DNA of 64,000 nucleotides, taken from positions 1,674,001 to 1,738,000 of the forward strand of contig NC_064681.1 in the NCBI RefSeq assembly GCF_023278565.1, read 5' to 3'. Shown here in pieces: positions 37,033 through 47,789 of the stretch. The position numbers and the translations under genes are program-made. Position 1 is the stretch's first letter, and the number at the start of each line of letters is the position of its first letter. The stretch is from Colletotrichum lupini (taxonomy: Eukaryota > Ascomycota > Sordariomycetes > Glomerellales > Glomerellaceae). The notes under the pieces were generated by a model. The model was not told the DNA's origin. It was given only the letters and a program-made list of their open reading frames with translations, and did no database searches.

Positions 37033-39398
37033 CTATGCCTTGGTTGTGTTTCCGGAGATGCTCTGGTGATCTCACGTCAGAAGGTGGCAGTGACGGTTAA
37101 AGTATACAGCGACTTACCTGAGAAATCAGATTGCGACCAATCTGGATAGTCTCGGCCATACCGCGTTGGCGAAGCCAGAATCTGTCACATCGTCAGTTTA
37201 AATCTTCAAAGTCAAGGGCAAGAACATCAACTTACGCCTCCTCGGCGCCTCCGTGGCCCTGAGTCGAGATCCTGCGGGCCTCATCCTCAAGAGCCTGCAT
37301 GGTGATCATCTCCGTCTTCTCGATACCCGGAGTGGCAGCTTGGTCCGAAACGCCTTGGCCCAGATTCTCCTCGAGCAGTCTCTTCTTCATCATGAAACGT
37401 TCCTTCTTCTCCCTCTGTAGTCCGGGGCTGTCCAGCTTCTTCATAACGAGGCGAACGACGAACTGAGCGCCAAAGTAGAAGTGCTCCGAAAGGAGGATGC
37501 TGAGGAGGAGACCCCATGCCTGAATGCTTCCAGGGGTACCACGAGGTCCATCGCCCTTGCCAGCGGATCTGCACAGGAATACAATCGAGGCGCTGGTGAT
37601 GCTACCCAACCAAGACAAGAAGCCCAGGGCGTTGAGCCAGGGTCCGATGGAGTCGGCGCGCCACGGAATCGGCCGTCTGCTGCTAATGGCGATCTTGACA
37701 GCGTCCGACCTCATCTCGACCCAGTTGTTGACGAGGAAGCAGCAAGCGGTCAAAGGCCAGGCCACGGAGAAGAGAGAGAGGTAACCAAACTGGATGACCA
37801 TCTCTCTGTAGTCTCCGGTAACATCGTAGGTCTCAAGCTCAGCTTCGTTTCTCACACGCTCCAAGAAGGCAGCCTCTTCCGGCTGGTCCTTGATCTTGGC
37901 AGCGCTATCCTCCTTGGACATCTTGGACTGCACCTCTCTGACCTCCTGGAACACCTGGCGCTTGACGTACGGCACAATGACCTCGGTGGCAAAGTTGACG
38001 ACCTGGGCGGTGACGGTGAAGTAGAACATCTGTTTGCTGATTCTCTCGGGGTTGATGGAAAACTCCTGAGTCTGGAAGTTGACGTCCTTGGGGGTGATCT
38101 TCTGCGCAGTTGTCCGCCAGAAGTCGAGGTAAGGAGTGAGATGGTCGCCGAAGGGCAGGTAGACAAAGGTGGTGAAGAACAGAGCCATGTACGAGGTCAG
38201 GAAGTTGAGAACGAACTCCTTCTGAACCAAAGCCGCATGGTGTGCGTCAATCGTTTCGTAGTTTTCCATCTCAGTCAGTCTCGTCGCGAACTTGGTGAGC
38301 ACGGTAGAGAAAGTAGGCGTCATAACCACCAGAATGACGGTCGGGAGGAAGGCCAAGTAGGACTGGAAAGGTCCATTGTATACCTCGTTGATGAAGATTT
38401 CCAGCGAGTTGCAGGTGACGATAAGAGTGCCCAGCACCACGATGCACGCTGCTGCGAAAGGGATCTGGAGAAGTTGCGTCTGCAGACGCTTGATGGGCGA
38501 GTAAATCTTGACGGGCTCTCCGGTGATGGGGTCCTCGGCCTGGCGCTCGAACTCGAATTGCGGGCGAGGGTGCTGGATGTTGGAGACGCCGCGGACGCCC
38601 CACTGTACGGCGAGGTCGACTTCCCTCTGCTTCCAGAACTCGAAGAAGATGACGGACCACAGGCAACTGACGAGAGCATAGAGCCAGGAGAACTGGCCAA
38701 GGAACATCCAAGCACCAAAGCCGGCGGCGGCGGGAACGACGAGGAACTTGAAATAGGTCTGCATGAAGGCAAAGTAGAAGGCGACGCTCTCGCCGAACTT
38801 ATCGCGAATCTCGTCGAGGTCGTTCTCGTCCGTCTGTCCCTTTGTGCTCACCCTCTTGATCCACTGGCGGTTGAAGGAGTGGTTGTGGAGGGGGAAGATG
38901 CTGGCGACGTGCTTCCACTTGCCGGACTCGGGGGTGATGCCGGCTCCGCCCTCGTTCTTGGGCTTCACCATGAGCAGGTAGACGAGGCGCAGGCGCTCGG
39001 CGTCGGAGACGGGCTCATCGCGGAGAGCCTGGGAGAGGTCCTTGTCTGCGGTGTTGGTTCGAGCGCCCTGTAGCCAGTCTTGCAGTCTGGATCGGTAGAC
39101 TTGGTCGGCGAGGAACTTGTCGGCGATCTTGATGAAGACGAGGACGGAGCTCTTGTCGCCTCTCCGGACCTCGGTGGTCAGGCCAACATGGGTCAAAGCT
39201 TCGATTAGCTGGACGAATGAAGCTTCGGCGCTGGCGCGGTCTGGATGAAGTAATGGGTCAGTTTTCGTGGTGAGGCACAGAGGCAAAGGGGGACTCACCC
39301 TCTTGCGGGATCTTGTAGTTGATGACATAGTCGACGCCAAAGTTGGTGTCTAGACCCTTGGTCTTCTCATCGCTGTAAAGGTCGCGAAGAGTCGCCAT
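37033..39398 (-). CDS. TMEM16/anoctamin lipid scramblase (Ist2/nhTMEM16 family)
   Basis: Four exons on the complement: 39398-39299, 39240-37236, 37181-37118, 37062-37033, giving 732 aa, close to the characterised Nectria enzyme. An N-terminal cytosolic domain (NFGVDYVINYK) is followed by about ten membrane segments from residue 200, starting at FKFLVVPAAAGFGAWM. The conserved acidic and amide residues that bind Ca2+ in the family lie in NFATE, GDYREM and NNWVEMRSD. Members scramble phospholipids between leaflets when Ca2+ rises; yeast Ist2 tethers ER to plasma membrane. Without splicing at 37235 the frame stops early. Splicing adds AFWLRQRGMAETIQIG, a conserved tail. The final acceptor is ambiguous: starting at 37060 instead gives a 33-aa tail ending at 36959 (756 aa). 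Confidence 0.93.
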
Positions 39399-40383
39399 TG
39401 CTGCTGCGGACCGCGGGTTCGTCCCAAGAGATCAGTCGTCGGGAGCTCGAGCACGGATGGTATGTGTGCAGGGTAGGAGGTCTGGATTGTAGAGATGGGA
39501 TGCACTTTGAGACAAGATATGAGAGCTATCCAAATGCTCGAAAGTGACGGGATCACGACAAGAGAAAAGGTGGTAGGGTTCGCGATGGTCTTAAAGCCAA
39601 GTGCGAGAATGTTAGCCAAGTGGCTGAAAGTAATGACGGCGATGTCTCGCTTGGCAGGTTTTTTTAATGAACAGAAGGAGAGAGGAGCTTGGGCGTTTGG
39701 CTGGCTGGCGGGACTGAGGGAACCGTCACGTCACCGCGCAGGGCCCCGACTTGGCCGGGGAGCTCATTTTCAGGGAACAAGCTCTAGCCCCTCAATGCCT
39801 CTACGAAGTACCTGGTGCCCACCAGTCGATCCCACCACCGCTACGCCAAACATGGGTTGGCGCTGCCGTGTCGCTGGGAAAGGTCCAGTGGTGTTGTACG
39901 GAGTACTTGGTGGGCTTGTAGCATCGTAGCAGTGACATTGGTGGTGCGTGGCTCGTGCTGCCCCGGCCTCCCCCTCCACCACTCCCCTCCTCCTCTGGCC
40001 CCCAGCATAGCTGAACCGCCGCCATGCCAGGTGCCGGCCGGCCCACCTCACTGTGGACATGGCGACATGCACCGACTGATTGACTTCTGACGGGTGGATT
40101 GTCATTGGATTGCACATGTGCTGGCTGGTGCTGTCATCGGTGGGGTTTCAGCTTTGGCAGCTGCTTGGAGCTCCCTCTGCCCCATGTGAAGATCCGTCCG
40201 GCCAACCTCAACACCACTTCACCTCACCTCACCTCACCTCACCTCACCACACCGTATCTCACCTCAATTCATATCACCAATTTCACTCACCTCGCACAGC
40301 AGCTCACATGGAAGTCGTATAATCCCTGCGTCCCTTCACTCGATATCCCCACGACCAGGGACACCGGCGGACACACTCTCCAA
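39399..40383. promoter_or_regulatory. Divergent promoter between anoctamin and metallophosphoesterase
   Basis: 985 bp between two divergent start codons. It holds a TACGGAGTA word (39897-39905) and an ACCTC pentamer run (40221-40245) in the phosphoesterase leader. No gene is visible. Shared regulation is possible but not shown. Confidence 0.5.
40221..40245. repeat. (ACCTC)5 tandem repeat
   Basis: Five perfect ACCTC units, flanked by further partial units, about 140 bp before the metallophosphoesterase start codon, so it probably lies in the 5' leader. Confidence 0.9.
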
Positions 40384-41445
40384 ATGACTCTCCTCACAGC
40401 CCTCGGCCTCCGCCGCAAAAACGACTGGGAGCCCCTAACCCTTATCGACGCCATCCTTCTCTCACCCCTAAACCTCCTCGTCACAATCATCTACAGCATA
40501 ACCCTCTTCCTCCGCGGTCGACCCTTCACCCCGCCCCGCGACAAGCCCGCCATCCGCATCGTCTGTCTCTCCGACACCCACGACCGCACCGACGTTGACA
40601 TACCCCCGGGGGACCTCCTCATCCACGCCGGCGACCTCACCAACGCCGGCACCGTCGCCGACATCCAGGCCCAGCTCGACTGGCTCGCCGCTCAGCCTCA
40701 CCAGCACAAGATCCTCGTATGCGGCAACCATGACAGTTTCTTCGATCCCAGCGCCCGTCTGCCCGAGGACCGCGGCAAGAGCCTCGATTTCAAGGGGGTC
40801 CGCTATCTCATCCGTGATGCCGTCACGCTGGAGTTCAAGGGTGGCCGTCACTTGAAGATCTATGGTGCCCCTGATATCCCGACCTGCGGCGGTTCAGAAA
40901 TGGCTTTCCAATACGATCGTTCATCACCGCCCTGGACCAACACGGTACCAATTGACACTGACGTTTTGATCACTCACACACCACCAGTAAGTCTCATCTC
41001 ATCTCATAGTACTTCATTTCACTTCATCTCATCCTCTCCACCTGCGAAAACTTCCTCGTCTAACACAAGCCACAAGAAAACCCACCTAGACCTAAACCTA
41101 GGCTGCCCAGCCCTCCTCCAAGAAGTCTGGCGCGTCCGCCCCAAACTCCACGTCTTCGGCCACGTCCACTGGGGCCACGGCCGCCAGACCGTCCACTTTG
41201 ACGACTGCCAGCGCGCCTACGAGGCCCTCATGTCCCGCCCGCCCCGCGGCCTCTTCCGCGACCTCTTCCCCCACGCCGGCTGGCGGGACGCTCTCGCCGT
41301 CCTGGGCTACGGCATACACGGCGTCGTCTGGAAGTGGCTCATGGTCGGGCCCGGCGGCAACACCAGCAGTCTCATGGTCAACGCCGCGCAAATGTACGGC
41401 AACACGGGGCGGCTGGGGAACCCGGTGGAAGTAGTGGATTTGTAA
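40384..41445 (+). CDS. Calcineurin-like metallophosphoesterase (MPPED/UPF0046 type)
   Basis: Two exons, 40384-40986 and 41077-41445, giving 323 aa. The metal-binding motifs appear in order: SDTHDRT (D-x-H), HAGDLTNAG (GDLT), CGNHDSF (GNHD), THTPP and GHVHWGHG (GHxH), a complete di-metal site. A hydrophobic segment near residues 20-45 (LLSPLNLLVTIIYSITLFL) suggests membrane anchoring. The intron is predicted because GTAAGT and a CACAAG acceptor flank a Ser-rich insert, and removing it joins THTPP to KTHLDLNLGC as in relatives. The intron is 90 nt with no in-frame stop, so an unspliced transcript would still encode a 353-aa protein. The substrate is unknown; relatives hydrolyse phosphodiesters such as cyclic nucleotides weakly. 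It converges on the GH16 gene with 278 bp between stops. Confidence 0.9.
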   Translation: MTLLTALGLRRKNDWEPLTLIDAILLSPLNLLVTIIYSITLFLRGRPFTPPRDKPAIRIVCLSDTHDRTDVDIPPGDLLIHAGDLTNAGTVADIQAQLDWLAAQPHQHKILVCGNHDSFFDPSARLPEDRGKSLDFKGVRYLIRDAVTLEFKGGRHLKIYGAPDIPTCGGSEMAFQYDRSSPPWTNTVPIDTDVLITHTPPVSLISSHSTSFHFISSSPPAKTSSSNTSHKKTHLDLNLGCPALLQEVWRVRPKLHVFGHVHWGHGRQTVHFDDCQRAYEALMSRPPRGLFRDLFPHAGWRDALAVLGYGIHGVVWKWLMVGPGGNTSSLMVNAAQMYGNTGRLGNPVEVVDL

Positions 41446-41723
41446 TGAGATAAAGAGCAAGACAATGACTTGGGATCATAAAGTTTTTGTGTACCTATAA
41501 CAACTACGTATAATGTAGTAAGGCGATGCGCCCGTTGCGCTGGTGTGGTATCATGGCGATGTCTATGCTAATGAACGTGGTGGGGGAAATCAACGAAAGA
41601 AACCAAGCAGAAAGATAGAAAGAAGTGAGAAAGAGAGAGACCAAATGCGCCGCCAATATGCACCGGGAACCAGCCCACCGAGTCGCACGTCGCCTCGACG
41701 TCAAATCCACAATTCCCACTTCA

Positions 41724-44369
41724 TCAGAAAAACATCAACGCGAATCGTACAACCGCAATAGCGACCCCCAACCCAACAGCCCACCCAAAGTTCACCTCCG
41801 CCACGGACGCCCCTGCACTAACAGACACCATCGACGGAGTGGGTCTCCCGGTCGCGGGCGGCGTCGCCGCCGCACCAGTCACCGATCCAGTGGGCCAATA
41901 CCCCGTCGACGTCCCGGCTCCGGCTCCGGCCCCGGTGCCCGGCACCGCAAGCACCAAAAACGGCACCGTAAGCGTCACACGGTCCGCGCCATCGGCACCA
42001 CACCCGGCGCACGAGGCCACCGTCGTCGTCATCGGCACGCTCACGGCCGCGGGCTGCATCCCGTCACCGCCGCAGTACTTGTTGCACCCCGGCACCAGGA
42101 TCGTGGTACAGTGCTCCGCGGGCGTCAGGCGCGCCGCGTCGGTGGCGCAGACGGTGGTGTACGTCACCGTCGTGACGAGCGTCGATGTGGGTGGGGTATG
42201 GGGTTCCGGGTCGCCCAGGGGCGGGGCGTTGGGGGGTACTTCGTCTGTGAGACGGGCGTAGACTGACAAGAGGTAGGTTGAGGGCGCGGCGCGGCGGTGG
42301 AGGTGGAGGTGCATGAGGCGGCGGTGGGGGTTCGAGGAGAAGGACGGCGGGAGGGTGTCTCGCTTTGGCTTCGTGGCTGGGGTGCTTGTGGTGCCGCCGC
42401 AGAGCTGGGTGCTGTTTCCTGGGCAGGGGCTGTTGCAGAGGGCGCGGTCTGTCGTTGCTCTGGTGTCTGGGTCGAGGTCGTCTGCGCAGAAGCATTCGCT
42501 GGGAAGGGGATGTGTTAGTGGGAGAGGATTTATCTGAGAAGAGGGTTCGGGACGTTACCTTTCGCGGACACCGGCGTATTTCCCGGGTCTGCAGAGATCA
42601 ATACACTTGCCGAGCGTCATATCCGCCGCCGAGGCCTTGAGCAAGAAGCTCTGAAACCCGGTCCCGGAGCCGAAGCAGCCGAGATACGCATATTCCCCAA
42701 TCGTCGCCGGCTCGCGCCCTGGGACTACGGGGTCCGTCGAGGGGCTCGGCGGCGCGGTGGCGGTCGGTCCCACGACGGTGGACAGGACGACGGACGAGAC
42801 CTGGGAGGACTGCATTGTGGCGGTGGACACGATGACAGTACCGTTTTGCGTGAAACTCGTCACGATAGTGGCAGGGTTCGGTACCGTGGTGTAGATTGTC
42901 GATGTGGTCTGGACCGTTGTCGTTGTCGTCGGCTCGGACGGGCTGGCGGTGGTGTTCGTGGCGAGGCCTTGTTCGTAGACGTCGATGTAGTTGACTTCCC
43001 AGTATCTGGTTTTCCGCTTCTCGTCAGGGAGGTTCCAGGGAGCATGTGTGAGAAAGGTCCGATGACTTACGCGTTTGCGAATGCGGTAGGATTGTTCGCC
43101 ACGTACTCGACGCACGTCGGCGCCCGCTGATTACAGGTGTCCCCGTCCTTGCCCCAGATGTTGGCAGCATAATCACCGCAAAAGTTCTGAACGTCCCAAA
43201 GTCAGCTTGATTTGTAATATACTCACGCAACTTCGCGCAGAACATACTGTCTGAATCACAATACTCATATCCTTAAAGTATGTGTCTACATCACACGACG
43301 ACGTCCCAAACAGCGCAGATGGCAGGCCCCAGCCGGACGGGTCCGGGTTCTTGGCAACAATATCGTCCGGGATGCTCTGCCTCGGCCAGTGCCAGATACT
43401 GATGGCCTCCGAGGTCCACTCGAGCGCGTAGACGCCGCCGCCGACTGCGTTGAAAGCGTCTCCGTAGGTGTGTGTGTCCGAGGCGGGGGGAAGGTAGTTG
43501 CAGCCGGCGTTGTTGGTGGTCTAATTTTTGGTGTCTTGTTAGCAAGAGAGCACACAGCCACACATCACCAAATGATGAATACACAAGGGGCCGTGGGCTT
43601 CACTGAGGAGACTACATACACCTGGGCTTTCACAGTCGAGGAGGAGAGGTTGGCCGGCGGCTGCGGGGGAGTCTGGGATACGGCATCCTGATGTACTAGA
43701 TTTATCGTGTTAAACCCGACTTCTAGATCTGGCATGAAGGAGTGCGAGACTCACGTGTGTCCGGAGAGGATATTCTTTGTAGCCTGGTTCGCGCCCTCGA
43801 TGATATCAATTTCTCCGCTTGTAGGCCAGTCCGGTCCATACATCCAGACTACCAGATTCAATGTAAGCTAGTGAGCCAAGAAAGGTAACCACGTCTTCAA
43901 CGGTTCTGATCCCCTCCAAGACTCGGCAAGATGAAGGGACCCAAAAAGGAGAGATCCAAACTTACACGCAGGCCACAACCCACAAACCGACGGCGGCATG
44001 TGCGCGAAATCACCGATAAACAGTCCATGGTTGTACTGCCTCTTGCTCTCTAGCCTCAAACTCGGCCGTCCGTCGCCGAGGCCGTACGTGTTCTTGTTAT
44101 CCACGCCCAGCGTCACGGCCTGCGTGTCCGGGTCGATGAAGTAGAGGCCCTTTGCAAGGGCGTCGGGCTGGCTCTGGTACCTATCTTTGCCGTTAGTTCA
44201 TCCATGTCCAACTCCGCTCGACTGACAACAGGGTCTAGGCCGATGTCTGTGAGTAGGAGGAGGAAAAGACGTACCTTACGAAGCCGTTGGATGGGTCGGC
44301 ATAGTTGATAAAGTTGAAGTCTGAAATCAAGTTCGCGCCGAAGTACGACTGCGATAAGCTGTACGCCAT
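41724..44369 (-). CDS. GH16 beta-glucanase with WSC domain and GPI-type tail
   Basis: Eight exons on the complement: 44369-44275, 44180-43966, 43848-43755, 43695-43620, 43520-43248, 43186-43071, 43005-42559, 42498-41724, giving 696 aa. The GH16 domain (about 1-300) carries the catalytic ExDxxE motif in GEIDIIEG (E116, D118, E121), preceded by FWMYGPDWP, and the HTTSGC...DCES...NNAGC cysteine pattern. A Thr/Ser-rich linker leads to an eight-cysteine WSC domain (about 395-470; YLGCFGSG, CIDLC, CFC, SPCPG, QLCGG). A second linker and a hydrophobic C-terminus (WAVGLGVAIAVVRFALMFF) resemble a GPI signal. Such enzymes cleave or transfer beta-1,3(4)-glucan in the cell wall. Oddly, the start ATG (good context) begins at the mature domain with no signal peptide, and no signal exon was found nearby. 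Confidence 0.88.
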
Positions 44370-45840
44370 GTTGGCTTCTCTTCCTCTTCCTCTCCTAATG
44401 TTCCTTTACACCTTTGTTCGTGTCGTCTCGAGGCTTTTTTTGCTGTGCCCTTTGTCGTGTTAAGAGATTCAAGAGATTGTATGAATGACCACCCTAAAAA
44501 CAATCTGAATAGAGCGAGAGAGGTCGGGTGCGTCAGCGATCGATGATCGGAAACCGATGGGCATGCACACGTCAACGAGAGACTCTGGTTGATTCAGATA
44601 AACAGAGAGAGAGAGATAGAGAGAAGGAGAGTGAGAGAGAGCAAACGCCACGACTCAGTTTCGATGATCGAACAGAAACCATATGTCATGAGACCCTTCA
44701 GAGAGAGGGGTGTAGTTTCCTTATAACCCTTTGCTCGTCAACATCTCCCTTGCGACTGATCCAGGTACAGAATCACCAAAGATGCGAACCTCGACGAATG
44801 GATTTCCAAGTCTGCCCTCCTCCACATGAGAACCACACCACCACCATCGCAGCCCTCACTCCCGGTCAGGAATGCCACTGCTCGACCGCCGTCTGGCCAA
44901 GGACCTGTCCAAGGACCCAAGCCTCGGGGATGCTCGAGATCCATCTCCCTCCCAGCCTCCTCAAGAAAACCTATTTAGAACAGGTGACGTTTGCCTCTCC
45001 ACAAGAAGCACTTGCTCCTATGGGTCTACGCCTAGTTGGACGAACAGACGACCAAAAAGGATAAGAAAGCTAGACCGGTCTGGTGGAAGTCGACAGAGAA
45101 TCCAATACGCAGGTAATCCATTTCGAGAGACCCAACCACGCAATATCCACTCCAAAAAGAGAAAGCCAAGGAAGCAGACCAAGCTTGACGAGAGAAAGAA
45201 GGGAAACAAGAGGAATGCAAGCATCGCTAGCTTCGCTCAAAAAAGTTGCCTTCCTCTCTGCCCATCCATAAACCCTCCGAGCGTAGCAGACTCGGCAGAC
45301 CGAGACATCCTGACGGCGAGACAGGAGGTGCGCCGCCCAGGCAAAAAAAGAAGCGGAAGCAAAACCGTTCGAAGAAGAGAGGCCCAACCAACAGTAAGTG
45401 AAAAACGTGAAACCCAATAGAGAAGTAGAATCGAATGCCAGATCACGTAGAAAGGGATCGGGGGGGGCGTGGGGCCGGACCACCGCCCCGATGTGAGACA
45501 TCTTCCCCTCCATTCCAAGCGGTGGAGGTATTCCTGGTCCCGCATTCTTCATGTCCGACCCTTGCTTCCACCGGGTTTCCACCTCCGAAGTTCTCAGAGC
45601 CAGAAAAGAAAAGACAAAAAAAAAGGACAACGATGCTCTAGATCGTGAGTGGGTATATTATTCATATGGTGGATATGGCATACAAGCGGAAACAAAAAAG
45701 GACAAGTTCGTGACCCAAACGCCATGGCCTTTTTCGGCTTATGCCTACCACCTTTAAGTAATCCCTCCCCTCAACACTCACCCCGACTCCTTCTCGTCGT
45801 CGGTAAACTACTGACCCAAATTCTCTCACTTGTACTAGTC
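44370..45840. other. Intergenic region between GH16 and PEX12 genes
   Basis: 1.47 kb forming the 5' side of the GH16 gene and the 3' side of PEX12. I searched the nearest several hundred bases on the minus strand for a signal-peptide exon and found none. It has purine-rich plus-strand sequence (GAGA runs near 44.6 kb) and a G-run near 45.46 kb. Frames here show no family. Confidence 0.55.
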
Positions 45841-47166
45841 TTACACCATGATCCTCCTCAGCCCCTCCGTGCCTCCCAGGACGCGTCGGCCAGTGACCGC
45901 ACACCGCCCCTGTCCGCTCTCCCACTTGCCTTCCTTGTCTCCCATGAAATCTTCCTGCATCGGATGCAAACCCTCCACCCACCGGTGAATGCACGTGTAG
46001 CAGTACACAATACCCGTCTGACACGCCGTCGGTGTAACGATGGGATCCTCGCAAATAGGGCACAGCGCCGAGTCCTCGGGCGCAGTCACCGTATAGATGG
46101 GCAACAGCGAAGGCGTCGCGATAGGCGCCGTCTCAGCAGCCGGAACAGCCGCGTCCGCCGACTCGTCGTCGCCGCTAACCGCCTTCTCCTTGCCCTTGCC
46201 CGTCGCGGCAGCACCTGCTCTTCCAGCTCCTCCCTTGCCAGCCCCCAGGCCCGAGACCACAGGGGGCGGGAGATCCAGCGTCTCGGACGCCTTGCGCGAC
46301 AGCTGCTTGGCAAAGTCGGACGCGTGCCACCACTCGAGAAACTTGAGCGCAAAGATGCTCATCGGCAGCAGCAGAGACAGGCTGGAGAGCAGACGCGGGC
46401 CCATCTCGCGCGGGGAGAAGAGGGATCTCCACCCGGGCGGCGCGCCGGGCTTTCCGTTCGCCTTGCCGCCGCCGCTCGTGAGCGCGTCAATGGCCTGGTA
46501 ATCGGCGCCCGTCATCCTCCTCATGCGGGTGCCGATGAGCCACAGGAACGGGTTGTGGTACTTGCTGTTGTCAAACAGGTAGGCCAGGTTGAACGACAGC
46601 AGCGCAAAGTAGTAGGCCGCGTTGACGCTCGGGTAGATGTTGCGCAGGAACCAGCGGTAATAGTGCAGGAAGCGCTGCTTCAGCGTCGGGTTGGGCGGCA
46701 TCTGGGTGTAGGCGGCGCCGAGGAGCGCCCGCGGCGCGTTCACCTCGTAACCCTCATCGAGCTTCCTCTGCAGGTAGGGGACGCCGACGGCGACGGCGAG
46801 GTTCATCCATATGTCCTTCGTGCCGAGCTTGAGGGTGTCCCGTACGACGGCGGGCGCGGAGGCGCTGGCGCGCGGGATCTCGGCGTGCAGGGCCTTTTCG
46901 CGCTTCAGGCCGTAAAAGTTCTCGGTGAAGCTGCCGCCGCGGGTCTTTAGGTAGTGGCGCTCGACGAGGAGCATGAGCAGGGCGTAGAGCTCATCGAAGG
47001 AGTTGAGGGCGCGCAGGAGGTAGCGCGGGTATCGTTGGGTCGCGATGGTGAGGAGGTATCGGATGGTGGGCGGGAGGAGGGAGTTGAGCTGCTGTTCGGA
47101 GATGAGCTCGAAGAGGGAGGGTTTCTGGTCGTCGAAGGAGCCCCGGAGGGCGGTCATGAACTCCAT
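45841..47166 (-). CDS. pex12: Peroxin PEX12 (peroxisomal RING E3 subunit)
   Basis: A single uninterrupted 441-aa frame with a good start context (A at -3). The N-terminal Pex2/Pex12 membrane domain begins with [18 protein letters not shown] and [25 protein letters not shown], motifs typical of Pex12. Hydrophobic segments include [14 protein letters not shown] and [19 protein letters not shown] variable Ala/Gly/Lys-rich loop precedes the C-terminal degenerate RING (CPIC...[12 protein letters not shown]), which lacks the full zinc-ligand set, as is normal for PEX12. With PEX2 and PEX10 it forms the ubiquitin-ligase and retrotranslocation channel that recycles the import receptor PEX5. It is divergent from a thioesterase bearing a PTS1, a PEX5 cargo signal. 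Confidence 0.96.
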   Translation of the reverse strand: MEFMTALRGSFDDQKPSLFELISEQQLNSLLPPTIRYLLTIATQRYPRYLLRALNSFDELYALLMLLVERHYLKTRGGSFTENFYGLKREKALHAEIPRASASAPAVVRDTLKLGTKDIWMNLAVAVGVPYLQRKLDEGYEVNAPRALLGAAYTQMPPNPTLKQRFLHYYRWFLRNIYPSVNAAYYFALLSFNLAYLFDNSKYHNPFLWLIGTRMRRMTGADYQAIDALTSGGGKANGKPGAPPGWRSLFSPREMGPRLLSSLSLLLPMSIFALKFLEWWHASDFAKQLSRKASETLDLPPPVVSGLGAGKGGAGRAGAAATGKGKEKAVSGDDESADAAVPAAETAPIATPSLLPIYTVTAPEDSALCPICEDPIVTPTACQTGIVYCYTCIHRWVEGLHPMQEDFMGDKEGKWESGQGRCAVTGRRVLGGTEGLRRIMV

Positions 47167-47789
47167 GGTGGACGAGGGCGGGCGGGCATCGGGGTTGACG
47201 TGATGACGATACCGTCAATGGTTTCTTGCTGCGAGTGCGCGGATGCAAAAGAGTGAGTTGCGCTGTTATCTGGGCATGGCGATGACGGATCAGGTGTCGT
47301 CGGGTGGGTTGGTGATAATGGAAGGCTGCAGATCTCCGTACAGGTGAGGTGGTTTATCTTATCGTCGGCGGTTGGTTTGTCAGAAGTTGGAGGTTGAACG
47401 TACCGAAAGGGATTTGCCGAGGCAGTTCCACTAGCGTGCCGAAGATAGGGACCAAGAACCCGGGGAAGCCAGCGGGGCCATTTGCTGTGGAAATGGAAGG
47501 GTACCCAAGAAAAGGTACCCATCCGGACCCCCAACCGAACTCAATTGAATTATAGCATCAGCAACTCGATCATTCTCACTTTAGATCGAGGCTCACTCAT
47601 AGATCGCCTATCTATTCAGTCATCGCCTTCTGGTTGATTATCTGTGGCCTAGTACCCCATCGATGCCCTCATTGATTCAGCTTTCTTCCAACAGCTAGAG
47701 CCCGACTCGCTGTCAGCGACAGACGACACTCACTTTCTCATCTCACTCTCACTCTCACTCTAAACTCACACGACGACACCTCATTCACA
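47167..47789. promoter_or_regulatory. Bidirectional promoter of PEX12 and the PTS1 thioesterase
   Basis: 623 bp separate the two divergent start codons. A CCGAGG hexamer at 47417-47422 matches the core bound by the fungal fatty-acid regulators FarA/FarB, which control peroxisomal and beta-oxidation genes. One copy is only weak evidence, since about 0.3 is expected by chance. CACTCT runs lie near the thioesterase start. Confidence 0.5.

Noticed and set aside
37481..39073. Open frame of 530 codons on the plus strand opposite the anoctamin gene
   Set aside because: It mirrors the codon bias of the real minus-strand gene (few TTA/CTA/TCA codons). Its translation is Glu/Val/Leu/Gly-rich with no domain, while the minus strand encodes a complete TMEM16 protein.
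43620..43755. Alternative donor two bases upstream (exon end at 43622) for the fourth GH16 exon
   Set aside because: It breaks the frame of the next exon, whereas ending at 43620 joins DCESPG to TTNNAGC, matching the family's cysteine pattern.
45649..46950. Open frame of 433 codons on the plus strand opposite PEX12
   Set aside because: Arg/Ala-rich shadow of PEX12 with no domain similarity.
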